From Xenorhabdus griffiniae (GTDB taxonomy: Bacteria > Pseudomonadota > Gammaproteobacteria > Enterobacterales > Enterobacteriaceae): a stretch of 64,000 nt of DNA. The translations under genes and the position numbers were made by a program. Of this stretch, positions 35,586 through 44,493 are shown in pieces; position 1 is the stretch's first letter; every line of letters starts with the position of its first letter. The stretch lies in NCBI RefSeq assembly GCF_001028135.1, contig NZ_LDNM01000005.1:45521-109520 (forward strand), given 5' to 3'. Under the pieces are notes generated by a model. It saw only the letters and a list, made by a program, of their open reading frames with translations, ran no database searches and was not told the DNA's origin.

Positions 35586-35849
35586 ATGTTCAATACCAAA
35601 AATGACTGGCATCAAGCTGATATAATTGCAGCCATACGCAAACAAGGAACAACCTTAGCCGCAGTCTCCCGTGAAGCGGGACTCAGTTCATCAACATTAG
35701 CAAATGCCCTATCGCGAGAGTGGCCTAAAGGCGAATGGATAATTGCTAACTATCTCGGAATCCATCCCTCAGAAATCTGGCCTAGTCGATACTTTGACAA
35801 AAATGGTCAACCAATTGAACGTAAACCTCGCAACAATTCTCAGGAATAA
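35586..35849 (+). CDS. Ner/Nlp-like DNA-binding regulator
   Basis: 87 residues from ATG 35586, which has GGAAGGGG 8 to 15 bases and AGGA directly upstream; the ATG at 35568 has no site. The sequence follows the Ner/Nlp (SfsB) family: D-W-H-Q-A-D-I-I-A-A-I-R-K-Q-G-T-T-L-A-A-V-S-R-E-A-G-L, S-S-S-T-L-A-N-A-L, and H-P-S-E-I-W-P-S-R-Y. It should bind DNA as a helix-turn-helix regulator. In Mu-like phages Ner turns off early transcription; here the target is unknown. Confidence 0.85.
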   Translation: MFNTKNDWHQADIIAAIRKQGTTLAAVSREAGLSSSTLANALSREWPKGEWIIANYLGIHPSEIWPSRYFDKNGQPIERKPRNNSQE

Positions 35850-35892
35850 TTATCAAATTATTACCCAAGCGCAGTAATTGTAGAGGTAAGCT

Positions 35893-36315
35893 GTGTGTAG
35901 TAATCCTATTCCACTAAAACAAGCCATGTACCGTGCAGGTTTGGCAGTGTCTCTATTTAAATTCATTTTCGAAAAAGCGAAAAATGAGTGCTCAATAGAT
36001 TTAAATAACCTGATTGCACTGGTGAATGATATCAATCAGGACGTTCACCATGCCCTTTTGAAACATTCACCAAAGCCATTAACACTAAAATTACTGAGTT
36101 ACGTAAAACATAAGAAACCTATCTCATTAGATCAGGCGATGTATCGGGCGGGTTTAGGAACCTCTTTATTTGAAGTGATTCTCGACAAAACCAGCAACAA
36201 TTGTTCAACCGAATTACATGATCTGATTTCGTTAGCATGTGATATCAATCAAGAAGTTTATCATTCACTTGTAGCCGAGGTTTATAAAGATACTCCTGAA
36301 AATGATCTTACTTAG
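35893..36315 (+). CDS. Hypothetical protein with internal duplication
   Basis: 140 residues. The GTG start at 35893 is preceded by AGAGGTAA. The protein contains two homologous units of about 52 residues (residues 5-56 and 76-127), each P-I-x-L-x-Q-A-M-Y-R-A-G-L then S-L-F, C-S, L-x-x-L-I-x-L and D-I-N-Q. The repeats are helical. No family recognised. It lies directly after the Ner-like gene and may belong to the same regulatory unit. Confidence 0.55.
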   Translation: MCSNPIPLKQAMYRAGLAVSLFKFIFEKAKNECSIDLNNLIALVNDINQDVHHALLKHSPKPLTLKLLSYVKHKKPISLDQAMYRAGLGTSLFEVILDKTSNNCSTELHDLISLACDINQEVYHSLVAEVYKDTPENDLT

Positions 36316-36374
36316 TAAATAAATTGATTTTTTGTTCATTTATCCAATGGGCTAATCCACCCTAAACCCATTCA

Positions 36375-36512
36375 AAAATTGGCGGTTATCGCAGCTACCC
36401 AGTCATTACTCCATTCAGAGCACAACTGACGAGGTTTACCCTGCAAAGTGAGCAGGATGTAGCGGTAACCCTGTTAGGGAATGGGAAGATAGCTGCGATA
36501 ATCGCCAATTTT
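36375..36512. mobile_element. 138-bp MITE-like element with 23-bp inverted ends
   Basis: Positions 36375-36397 and 36490-36512 are inverted copies with one mismatch in 23; the end sequence starts AAAATTGGCG and continues TTATCGCAGCTA. There is no coding frame inside. Related single ends occur at 26151, 27558 and 37283. It is probably mobilised by a host transposase. Confidence 0.8.
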
Positions 36513-36600
36513 CCTCAACTCCAGCCATAAGAGCAAAAACGTTCGTTTGCGCAATCCCATTCCGCTGATCAGTAGATCAGTGGCTTATCCATTGCCCAGC

Positions 36601-36627
36601 GTGTAATATTACAGTATACTATTACAC
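36601..36627 (+). promoter_or_regulatory. higBA operator
   Basis: GTGTAATA and TATTACAC form an inverted repeat with an 11-base spacer, 22 bases before higB. A further TGTAATAC follows at 36631. It is the likely binding site of HigA. Confidence 0.55.
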
Positions 36628-36649
36628 ATCATGTAATACGGTTCGGACA

Positions 36650-36928
36650 ATGATTAAATCATTCAAGCACAAAGGATTGAAGCAACTTTTTGAAAAAGGA
36701 ATTACTTCTGGTATACCAGCGCAAGATGCCGAGAGGATTAACGACCGTTTACAGGCCATCGATACAGCAAATGAAATAAGCGAGTTAAACCGTCAAATCT
36801 ACAAACTTCACCCGTTGAAAGGAGATCGCGAAGGTTATTGGTCTATTACAGTCCGAGCTAACTGGCGCATTACTTTTCAGTTCGTCAACGGTGATGCTTA
36901 TATTTTGAATTATGAGGATTATCATTAA
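36650..36928 (+). CDS. higB: HigB-like mRNA interferase toxin
   Basis: 92 residues with the HigB/RelE pattern: [42 protein letters not shown] and Y-I-L-N-Y-E-D-Y-H. The toxin comes before the antitoxin, as is typical for higBA. The stop shares one base with the antitoxin start. Confidence 0.93.
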   Translation: MIKSFKHKGLKQLFEKGITSGIPAQDAERINDRLQAIDTANEISELNRQIYKLHPLKGDREGYWSITVRANWRITFQFVNGDAYILNYEDYH

Positions 36929-37242
36929 TGAGACAGTTTAAAATTTCCCACCCAGGAGAGATTATCGCCAGAGATTTGGCTGATATGGGCATTAGTGGTC
37001 GTCGTTTTGCGCTCAATATCGGAGTAACTCCCGCTACTGTATCGCGTTTTCTTGCTGGTAAAACTGCGTTAACTCCACCATTAGCAATTCGCATCGCTGC
37101 CGCGCTGGGAAGCACACCTGAGTTTTGGTTACGTCTCCAGAGTGCTTATGACCTGCGTCAATTGGAAAATAAAATCGACACGTCTGGGATCGTTTTATAC
37201 GGCGACCAAGACGAAACCTTGCAGGTCACTTCAAAGCATTAA
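36928..37242 (+). CDS. higA: HigA antitoxin
   Basis: 104 residues. An XRE-type helix-turn-helix domain is visible: [10 protein letters not shown], the helix pair [21 protein letters not shown], and [14 protein letters not shown]. It neutralises HigB and represses the operon through the inverted repeat upstream. Confidence 0.93.
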   Translation: MRQFKISHPGEIIARDLADMGISGRRFALNIGVTPATVSRFLAGKTALTPPLAIRIAAALGSTPEFWLRLQSAYDLRQLENKIDTSGIVLYGDQDETLQVTSKH

Positions 37243-37282
37243 GCAATAGTAAATGTGGGGCTACGCCAGCCTCGCATTTGCT

Positions 37283-37315
37283 GGAGGTTATCGCAGCTAC
37301 CCAGTCACTACCCCC
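37283..37315 (+). repeat. REP/MITE-like repeat, copy E
   Basis: GGAGGTTATCGCAGCTACCC then AGTCACTACCCCC matches the left terminal sequence of the 36375-36512 element but has no inverted partner nearby. Confidence 0.65.
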
Positions 37316-37360
37316 GCCATTTTCAGAATTCATCTTTCCGCTTTCTTATTCTGTGCGCTG

Positions 37361-37394
37361 TAAACCCCGTTCTTCAGGATGGGAAGGATATCAA
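37361..37394 (+). other. IS200/IS605-like right-end remnant
   Basis: The segment has a 7-bp imperfect hairpin, CCCGTTC and GGATGGG around a TTCA loop, followed by AAGGATATCAA, which is the typical look of the right end of tnpB-type IS200/IS605 elements. No transposase or tnpB remnant is visible to the left. The 37395-37645 stretch has no other clear feature. Confidence 0.4.
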
Positions 37395-37645
37395 GATAGC
37401 AACTTTTGATAGCTGTTTTTTACCAAATCAAAATGTAGACAATTTGATAATTCTTTGAAGAAAGGTTGTTATTTTAGGAGACATTCCACTAGACCCCAAA
37501 TAGGTGCAAAGTACTAACTCGTATATTTCACTCCCCCTTTGGTTGAGATCTCTGTGAAGTTCCAATCACAGCATCGATAAAAATAGTATATGAAATAGAT
37601 AAAAAATTTTTGACTTTCTGAGTTGTGGAATTTACAGTTCATATG

Positions 37646-37661
37646 CTGTATATAAATACAG
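37646..37661. promoter_or_regulatory. LexA (SOS) box before colicin gene
   Basis: CTGTATATAAATACAG fits CTGT-N8-ACAG exactly. It lies 75 bases before the colicin start, as expected for DNA-damage-induced colicin operons. Confidence 0.8.
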
Positions 37662-37736
37662 CATCTATAAGTTCAATATGTATACGAACATAGTAGACAA
37701 AAAATTAATTAAGACTCACTGAACAGGAGGTTCACT

Positions 37737-39746
37737 ATGAGTGGCGGAGATGGAATGGGTCATAACAGCGGAGCACACAATTCGGGTGGCGGTATCAATG
37801 GTGGTCCAACTGGCTTAGGCGGCGATGGTCGAAATAATAGTAATGCTGCTTATTCAGATCATTCGGGATGGAGTTCAGAGAATAACGGATGGAGTAGTGG
37901 TCAATGGGGTGGTAGTTCCGGACCAGATGGCAGCAGAAGCGGCAATAGCGGTGACACCAGTGGATATAGTGGTAGACAAGCGGCCAATTCATCAAGATAC
38001 TCTGTAGCTGATCTCCGATTAGTCAAGCCCGGCTATCCAGCAGCAACTTTTCCCATCGGAGGGACTATAAACGCAACAGTTTGTACCAAAGTGCCTGAGA
38101 ACACTTTTACGAATTGGGGAAGGTATATAGACAATGCTAAACCTATAGCCGCACGCTTAGCAGGTGCAGCAAAGAGGACTCCAATAGGGAGAGTCGCATC
38201 ATTCCTAATGGGTCTGGAAGATGGACGAAAGGAATTTACCGCAAAATTACAGCAGCAAATGCTAGACGACGCTAGAAAAGAAGCCGAAAAGGTTAATGTC
38301 ACTGATGTTTTTCACGTGACCACACTCCCAGTAGCAACAATTCTTGCAGCACCCATTTTGATGGAACGTATTCGTGAACAAGGTAAAGTGCTTGCAGATG
38401 TGGTTAGTCAACCTGTTGTTGATACAAAAAGTAAACAACGCCAAATAGCGATTACAAGGCAACCTACTAATGTTCCTGTAGTCAAAGCTGAAAAAACAAA
38501 TAAACCTAACGTTTATTCTGCTCAGGTTGTTGCTGGGATGAAACCTATACAAATTACTGTTGATAATTCAGCTCGTTCATCCCTAGAACATCAAACTAAA
38601 GTAAATACAACCCCCGAAGTGGAAATATCTTCAACAACAGCAGCGGGTGACACTTATCACGCCATACTCGATTTTGGTAGTGAACATGATGCTATCTATA
38701 TTTCTGTTTCCAAAGTTCCTACAAAAGCAGAAGAGAAAACGCAACTGGAAGAGTCTAAGCAAAGAGAGAAGGAATGGGCAGCAGCTAACCCTCTATTGGC
38801 CGCAGAATTAGAACTTTGTGAAGCTGATAAAGAATTACGTGATGCAGAAGCTACTGTTCTTGAAGCTGGTAAGACTCTAGATACTAAAAGGAATGAACCG
38901 CTAGGATTAACACTGGCAAACCCCGAAAAATATCCTATCACGCAAAAATGGGATGAGTGTATTGAGTTTCCGGTTTATGCACCGTATGCCAAGGTTTATT
39001 TTAATTTTTATGCAGTTGTTAATTCTCGAGAAAACCTGAAATTATTGCTGGAGAAGGGAGCTGAATCACTTTACCCAGAAGAAGTTAGTTGGAAAGATGT
39101 GTTTGAAAAATATGCTGCACCAGGGCAACTCCTTGAAGAGATTAGTCGAGGTGACACTGAAGATGTATTAGAAACAGGCGGCATATATACAGAAATGGCA
39201 ATAGAGGAACTTAATTTTGCCAGAAAAAAATTATTGGAACAAAAGCGCTTAATTGCTGAATCAGAGCATGCCCTCACAGTAGCTCAAGAAAATCGGGAAA
39301 AAGCAAAGAATAAGAAAAAAGAAAAAGAAGAAAAGGCTAAGAAAGAGAATAAACGTAAGCAACCCGGTATAGCAACAGGAGATGGGACAGATGTTGGTGA
39401 GAAATGGCTGGAAGGTGTATCTAAAGAATTAGGATCCCCGATTCCCAAAGAAGTAGCAAATAAATTAAGAGGGAAAAAATTCAGTTCATTTGATGAATTT
39501 AGGGAAGCTATATGGACCGAAATAGGAAAAATTCCTAAATTAATGAGCCAAATAAAATCAAAAAACAATAAAAAGGTTGTTTCAAATGGTAGATCACCAT
39601 TTGCCCGTAAAAATGATCAGGTTGGTGGAAGAAAAAGACTTGAATTGCACCATGTTAAAGAAATTCAACATGGCGGTGAAGTCTATAATGTTGACAACCT
39701 ACGAGTGGTCACCCCGAAAAACCACATTAAAATTCATTCAAAATAA
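37737..39746 (+). CDS. E-type DNase colicin (HNH bacteriocin)
   Basis: 669 residues. The first 85 residues are Gly/Ser/Asn-rich, as in the translocation domain of E colicins. A beta-rich domain follows (about 90-340), then a charged coiled-coil receptor-binding part (about 345-540). The C-terminal DNase domain begins K-R-K-Q-P-G-I-A-T-G and contains the HNH motif H638-H639, N654, H663 and H667, with K-K-F-S-S-F-D-E-F-R and Q-V-G-G-R-K as in colicin E9/E2. It cuts target-cell DNA. A GGAGG site precedes the ATG. An immunity gene follows after 14 bases; no lysis gene is visible. Confidence 0.93.
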   Translation: MSGGDGMGHNSGAHNSGGGINGGPTGLGGDGRNNSNAAYSDHSGWSSENNGWSSGQWGGSSGPDGSRSGNSGDTSGYSGRQAANSSRYSVADLRLVKPGYPAATFPIGGTINATVCTKVPENTFTNWGRYIDNAKPIAARLAGAAKRTPIGRVASFLMGLEDGRKEFTAKLQQQMLDDARKEAEKVNVTDVFHVTTLPVATILAAPILMERIREQGKVLADVVSQPVVDTKSKQRQIAITRQPTNVPVVKAEKTNKPNVYSAQVVAGMKPIQITVDNSARSSLEHQTKVNTTPEVEISSTTAAGDTYHAILDFGSEHDAIYISVSKVPTKAEEKTQLEESKQREKEWAAANPLLAAELELCEADKELRDAEATVLEAGKTLDTKRNEPLGLTLANPEKYPITQKWDECIEFPVYAPYAKVYFNFYAVVNSRENLKLLLEKGAESLYPEEVSWKDVFEKYAAPGQLLEEISRGDTEDVLETGGIYTEMAIEELNFARKKLLEQKRLIAESEHALTVAQENREKAKNKKKEKEEKAKKENKRKQPGIATGDGTDVGEKWLEGVSKELGSPIPKEVANKLRGKKFSSFDEFREAIWTEIGKIPKLMSQIKSKNNKKVVSNGRSPFARKNDQVGGRKRLELHHVKEIQHGGEVYNVDNLRVVTPKNHIKIHSK

Positions 39747-39760
39747 ACAGAGATTCATTT

Positions 39761-40012
39761 ATGAGTAAGAATAAACTTGAAGATTATACTGAAGCTGAAT
39801 TTTTAGCCTTCGTGACAAAAATTTGTAACGCAGATTACGATACGGAACAACAAGAAGATTATGATGTCTCCGAGTTCGAACGCCTAACTCAGCACCCAGC
39901 AGGAAGTGATTTAATTTACTATCCAGAGGATTGTGATGATGACTCTCCAGCAGGAATTGTAGCTCGCGTTAAAAAATGGCGTATAGAGAACCAGTTACCA
40001 TTATTCAAGTAG
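39761..40012 (+). CDS. Colicin DNase immunity protein (Im2/Im9-like)
   Basis: 83 residues that match the Im family over their whole length: [34 protein letters not shown] and V-K-K-W-R. The acidic Tyr-Tyr helix III (Y-Y-P) that contacts the DNase is kept. It protects the producer and is probably cotranscribed with the colicin. Confidence 0.95.
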   Translation: MSKNKLEDYTEAEFLAFVTKICNADYDTEQQEDYDVSEFERLTQHPAGSDLIYYPEDCDDDSPAGIVARVKKWRIENQLPLFK

Positions 40013-40076
40013 TAAAATCCTATGTACAGCCCTCTACACGGGGGGCTGATATGCTCATTATCGAAGCTGATCCCAA

Positions 40077-40373
40077 TCAAAGATCTCCTATCCTATATGT
40101 ATATTCTGCTCTTTCACTGTCATATATATCTATACAAGTAATATACTCCCCTACTTTAATTATCTTTCTGAAAAGATTTACAGTAGTAGTTGTTTCTTTT
40201 TCACCAGTCCCCCAGTACAGAAGCCCCTCTTTCTCTTTATATGTTATGCAGAGAGGATACTTACCACCATTATCGATGGCGTAGCCAAAAATTTCCATTT
40301 CACGTACAGAATTGTCTGCATTTAAGAACACATCAAAAACTAGTGTGTCTTTCGTCTCAACTGGGTCACGCAT
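40077..40373 (-). CDS. Hypothetical protein, start codon supplied by IS1 end
   Basis: 98 residues, beta-rich (V-F-D-V-F-L-N-A-D-N-S-V-R-E-M-E-I-F-G-Y). The ATG and first few codons lie inside the IS1 terminal repeat at 40364, so the original 5' end may be lost. A role as a second immunity or accessory protein next to the colicin cannot be excluded; no family recognised. Confidence 0.4.
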   Translation of the reverse strand: MRDPVETKDTLVFDVFLNADNSVREMEIFGYAIDNGGKYPLCITYKEKEGLLYWGTGEKETTTTVNLFRKIIKVGEYITCIDIYDSERAEYTYRIGDL

Positions 40374-41144
40374 TCAATCCGTTGATTACCTTAAATATAG
40401 TATTCTCTTTCAATAAAAGTCCCGATGACTTTGTCATGCATCTCCGGGGATTTTGAGTAACCGAGTGTTTTACGGTTCAAACGTTTAATTCTGTTACGAA
40501 GTGTGAGATTTTCACGTTCGATACGTTGCGTGAAACTTTCCCCGACGAGGTGTTTATTTTTAGGCAACATATTGTAAGCCTTAAATTTATCTGTACACCA
40601 AAAAGCAACATTGAATCGTGATAATTTTTTCAGCCGTTTTTTAAGCGTTTTCTTGTTCCACCTTTCAAATGTGTGAGCAATAATACGCTTTAACCGAGGC
40701 TCCCAAGCGTACCATAGCCAGCGTTGGCATTTTTTATTCCCGACAAACGACCACATCTCGTCAACTTCACCGATGAGCTGAACGTTGACATTATCCAGCG
40801 GAAGTGTTGTTACGCATCGCGGTTTGAGTTTTTTAAAACACGGACAACGGCATTAATACTGATATGCAATGCTCGGGCAGTATCACGGATCCCCGAGTTG
40901 TTCATAGCAAGGTCAACGACTTGTTCTTTTATACCCGCTTGGCACGCTCGATAAGCGTACTCAAGTTGAAAGGTTCGTTTGCAGGATAAACAACGATAGC
41001 GTTGGTGGCCAGCATCGCCTTTACCGTGTTTTTTGACGAATTCTGTTTGTTGACAAAATCGACATTTTACTTCAACTGTTGCCATTTAACCTCTCCGAAA
41101 AAATGGCGATTATACACAACCATCAACAGATTGAATACGTGACC
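40364..41144 (-). mobile_element. IS1-family insertion sequence, 781 bp
   Basis: Terminal inverted repeats of about 23 bases (GGTCACGCATTCAATC at 40364 and, on the other strand, GGTCACGTATTCAATC ending at 41144) match at 21 positions. The length and gene content fit IS1. No direct target duplication is visible (TCTCAACTG on the left, GACAAAATG on the right), which suggests a later rearrangement. It lies between the colicin cassette and a IS630 remnant. Confidence 0.88.
40391..41085 (-). CDS. insAB: IS1 transposase InsAB' (programmed -1 frameshift)
   Basis: InsA (40810-41085) starts with a zinc-binding C-x2-C-x-n-C-x2-C (C-R-F-C-Q-Q, C-L-S-C-K-R-T-F) and a helix-turn-helix. InsB' continues to 40391 and contains W-S-F-V-G-N-K, F-W-C-T-D-K-F-K-A-Y and R-I-E-R-E-N-L-T-L-R-N, the IS1 DDE-type core. 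The two frames are joined at the AAAAAAC slippery site (complement of 40828-40834), after which the -1 frame is open without stops, so the transposase looks functional. Confidence 0.92.
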
Positions 41145-41151
41145 GACAAAA

Positions 41152-41244
41152 TGGCTTCACCGTCAGGGTTTCAGCTATAAGAAGCCGAAGGGAACGCCGC
41201 ATAAATTTGATGTCGATAAACAGCAACAATTTATTGAAGCCTAA
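41152..41244 (+). pseudogene. IS630-type transposase fragment
   Basis: The frame encodes H-R-Q-G-F-S-Y-K-K-P-K-G and P-H-K-F-D-V-D-K-Q-Q-Q-F-I-E, a segment typical of the N-terminal DNA-binding region of IS630-family transposases, then a stop. The left side is cut by IS1 and no right part is found. A perfect GACCGC/GCGGTC hairpin lies at 41278-41293. Confidence 0.6.
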
Positions 41245-41339
41245 CAACAGACCTTGTTTAGTATCTTGTATTAGGCGACCGCTCAGGCGGTCGTCCATCT
41301 GATAAATAGGGTTTATCGCTCAATTGCAGAGGATCAAAC

Positions 41340-42139
<800 letters not shown>

Positions 42140-42301
42140 GGTAAAACCCTCCTTCATTGTACATATTTAAATAGTACATTATGTTTTAAAATAGCACAAT
42201 TTGTACGCCATGAAAACATACAGGTAATGTGCTTAAATTTGCAATTGATTCAACTGGGGAAATATTCCTCTTCTATGTTAGTTTTCATTAAAACCATTCT
42301 C

Positions 42302-42334
42302 TGTGACTCCAGACTAATTACGTCTGGAGTCACA
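42302..42334. other. Candidate lox-like recombination site
   Basis: TGTGACTCCAGAC (42302-42314) and its perfect inverted copy GTCTGGAGTCACA (42322-42334) flank a 7-base spacer TAATTAC. The site is 88 bases before the tyrosine recombinase gene. The 13-base arms and short spacer resemble loxP next to cre in P1. No T-run follows, so it is not a typical terminator. Confidence 0.6.
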
Positions 42335-42422
42335 ATATTTAATCGACTATATTTAAATCAAAATAAAAAGCACAATAAGATTGTTTATAACAATAAATTA
42401 TTTATAAAAATAAGGCATATAA

Positions 42423-43532
42423 ATGAACAAGTATGGTAATAACGATTCATATCGCATAAATGAGTATGTAGGTATAAATACTATAAATTATTTATATATG
42501 ATAGGTAATTACTCACTTATTGAATTGGAAGAAAAATTACAAAATGAATATAGAGTGAGAGATTTAATTAGTATGTGGGTAAAGGTTTCCTTACTTATTA
42601 CTAGGCGCAGGCCAGAGATTGCTATTTCATCATTACTGGCTCACCTCTTACCTATTATTGGTGATCTAGATATAAGAAAATGTACAAAAATTCAATTGAA
42701 TCGAGTATTTAATTACTTACTCTCCGATAATAAAGTTAACGAAGCTAAACGAGTCTTTGCTCTTACAAAACAGTTCCTTTCATGGTGTGAACATCAAGGG
42801 TACATAGAGTTAAATCCATTAGCCTCAATGACACGTAAAGATGTTGGCGGAAAGACTCCTGAACCACGTAGCCGCTCGTTATCAGATGCCGAAATATGGT
42901 GTTTTTGGCATGGATTAGACATGTGGGATTTCAGCGATCAAATTAGATGGGGACTGCGTTTTTGTTTGCTAAGTGCCAGACGACCGGATGAAGTTTTCAG
43001 AGCAAAAAAAAGTGAGTTTAATCTTGAATCTAGCATATGGAGACAGGGCAACCGTAACAAATCACGCCGCAATCACTCATTACCTATTAGTGAAATGATG
43101 GGAACTTGCTTAGAAAATCTCTTTAAAGCCTCTCCTAACAGTGAGTGGCTTTGCCCATCACCTAAATATCCGAGCGAACTCATATCGAAAGGTGCACCAG
43201 CGCAATGTATACGTCGCATGGTTCGTGACCATCTTCACTTTGGGTTGGAAGAGTTTACCCCTCGAGACTTGCGCAGAACAGCCAGAACCAAGCTGGCAGC
43301 ATTAGGGATTCAAAATGATGTATCACGTAAAATAATGAACCATGCTCTTGAAGGAATAGACAGAGTGTATGATAGGCATGATTACTTTGGACAGATGCGG
43401 GATGCGCTTGATTTGTTTTCAAACGAAGTTAAAAGGATTGTAGAAGCAGATTCTTACCGAAATTTAAACCATGATTTTGAAGTAGGCAGCCTATCATTAC
43501 CGCCTACTTCAAAAATCTATTGTGAAGATTAG
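42423..43532 (+). CDS. Tyrosine recombinase (integrase/resolvase)
   Basis: 369 residues. The N-terminal part is a core-binding SAM-like domain (T-K-I-Q-L-N-R-V-F-N-Y-L-L). The catalytic domain has L-L-S-A-R-R-P-D-E-V (box I Arg), F-T-P-R-D-L-R-R-T-A (box II, where the usual first His is Arg), M-N-H-A (second His) and the Tyr nucleophile in R-V-Y-D-R-H-D-Y. The Arg for His change occurs in some P4-type integrases. Adjacent to the lox-like site, it probably resolves plasmid multimers or integrates. The stop overlaps the converging repressor gene. Confidence 0.9.
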   Translation: MNKYGNNDSYRINEYVGINTINYLYMIGNYSLIELEEKLQNEYRVRDLISMWVKVSLLITRRRPEIAISSLLAHLLPIIGDLDIRKCTKIQLNRVFNYLLSDNKVNEAKRVFALTKQFLSWCEHQGYIELNPLASMTRKDVGGKTPEPRSRSLSDAEIWCFWHGLDMWDFSDQIRWGLRFCLLSARRPDEVFRAKKSEFNLESSIWRQGNRNKSRRNHSLPISEMMGTCLENLFKASPNSEWLCPSPKYPSELISKGAPAQCIRRMVRDHLHFGLEEFTPRDLRRTARTKLAALGIQNDVSRKIMNHALEGIDRVYDRHDYFGQMRDALDLFSNEVKRIVEADSYRNLNHDFEVGSLSLPPTSKIYCED

Positions 43533-43912
43533 TTACTTGTTGCTTTGCTGATAAATTCATCAGCAATCATTGCGGCCTTTGTAACATCACCAATATCGGC
43601 GCCTTTAAAGTTACGATACGCTTCTAATACTTTCACTTCATCCTTAGAGAGGGTACGGGCATTCTTTTCATACATTGCAAAGATTTCAGGGTAACGGGTC
43701 TTCATAACAATTCTGAACAAGACCCCCTCATCAATTCCTAAAACCTTAGCAAAAATATGTATTTTTTCAACTGGAAACAACATCTTGCCACTTTTTAGCA
43801 TAGAAATATTATTGTGAGCTGAATACCCTACCTCTTCTGCAATCTTAGCCTGCGACTTCCCACTAGCCAGAATTGCAGCAGCTAAAAAGTCGCCGATAAC
43901 ATTTTTACTCAT
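43529..43912 (-). CDS. XRE-family repressor-like protein
   Basis: 127 residues. A helix-turn-helix at about 19-45 (K-S-Q-A-K-I-A-E-E-V-G-Y-S-A-H-N-N-I-S) is followed by a helical C-terminus (L-S-K-D-E-V-K-V-L-E-A-Y). It reads away from the 43913-44174 gap, which contains one of the dispersed dyads at 43980, so it is a candidate lysogeny or plasmid regulator. No LexA-type cleavage domain is visible. Confidence 0.8.
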   Translation of the reverse strand: MSKNVIGDFLAAAILASGKSQAKIAEEVGYSAHNNISMLKSGKMLFPVEKIHIFAKVLGIDEGVLFRIVMKTRYPEIFAMYEKNARTLSKDEVKVLEAYRNFKGADIGDVTKAAMIADEFISKATSN

Positions 43913-43979
43913 TTCTTGTGCCTTATTTAATGTGAGTTTTGTAATTTAAAGGTTTTAACAATATACACGCTAAAGACAA

Positions 43980-43994
43980 TATAAGTAAATACCT
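43980..43994 (+). promoter_or_regulatory. Dispersed 15-bp dyad, copy 5
   Basis: TATAAGTAAATACCT followed by ATCTATTAA, 68 bases upstream of the XRE repressor-like gene. The AAGTAAATACCTATC core matches the copy before the fiber gene. Confidence 0.4.
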
Positions 43995-44174
43995 ATCTAT
44001 TAACAGCCATTAACTATGACATATAAACCCAATCAACCTCATGTATTTCATGCCCAATTTAAAAATGAGAATAAAAACAATTGCCTTTATTGAGCTCTAA
44101 TTTATATAATCTAACCTCCAATAAAGAATTATCAATATAAGTACTTAGTTACATACAAAAGAGGCGTTAATTAC

Positions 44175-44387
44175 ATGGCAGCGATAACAGGATTGCTTGA
44201 AAAAATGGAGTCAGGCAAATACGTTCTTTTGACTGAAAATGAAATGGCTGAAATCATGGGCGAAGCCTCTAACAATCTTTTGCAAATTTATACGTCTAAT
44301 GACCTAATTATTCATCACATTACAGTCAATGGTGAGTTTTATATGTTGGCAGATACAGGGGCTTCACGAGTTTTAACTCAACGTTAG
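44175..44387 (+). CDS. Hypothetical small protein, 70 aa
   Basis: AGAGG at 44160-44164 precedes ATG 44175. The sequence is mixed (L-L-E-K-M-E-S-G-K-Y-V-L-L-T-E-N-E-M-A-E-I then a beta C-terminus Y-M-L-A-D-T-G-A-S-R-V) without a recognised motif. It is alone between the divergent repressor and the CobT-like gene and ends at a strong terminator, so it may be an early regulator or antirepressor; this is speculation. Confidence 0.6.
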   Translation: MAAITGLLEKMESGKYVLLTENEMAEIMGEASNNLLQIYTSNDLIIHHITVNGEFYMLADTGASRVLTQR

Positions 44388-44410
44388 AAAATCCACATAC
44401 CTTTCAAATA

Positions 44411-44447
44411 AAAAGCGTATAGATTGACTGCCTATACGCTTTTTTTA
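44411..44447 (+). terminator. Terminator after 44175 gene
   Basis: A 12-bp stem AAAAGCGTATAG/CTATACGCTTTT with a 9-base loop is followed by a T-run to 44447. Confidence 0.92.
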
Positions 44448-44493
44448 TTATTTCTGCACTGAAAAACACGTAACACCATGAAAAGGAAAAAAA

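Noticed and set aside
41278..41293. GACCGC/GCGGTC hairpin as terminator or tRNA arm
   Set aside because: No T-run, no cloverleaf and no other tRNA features around it.
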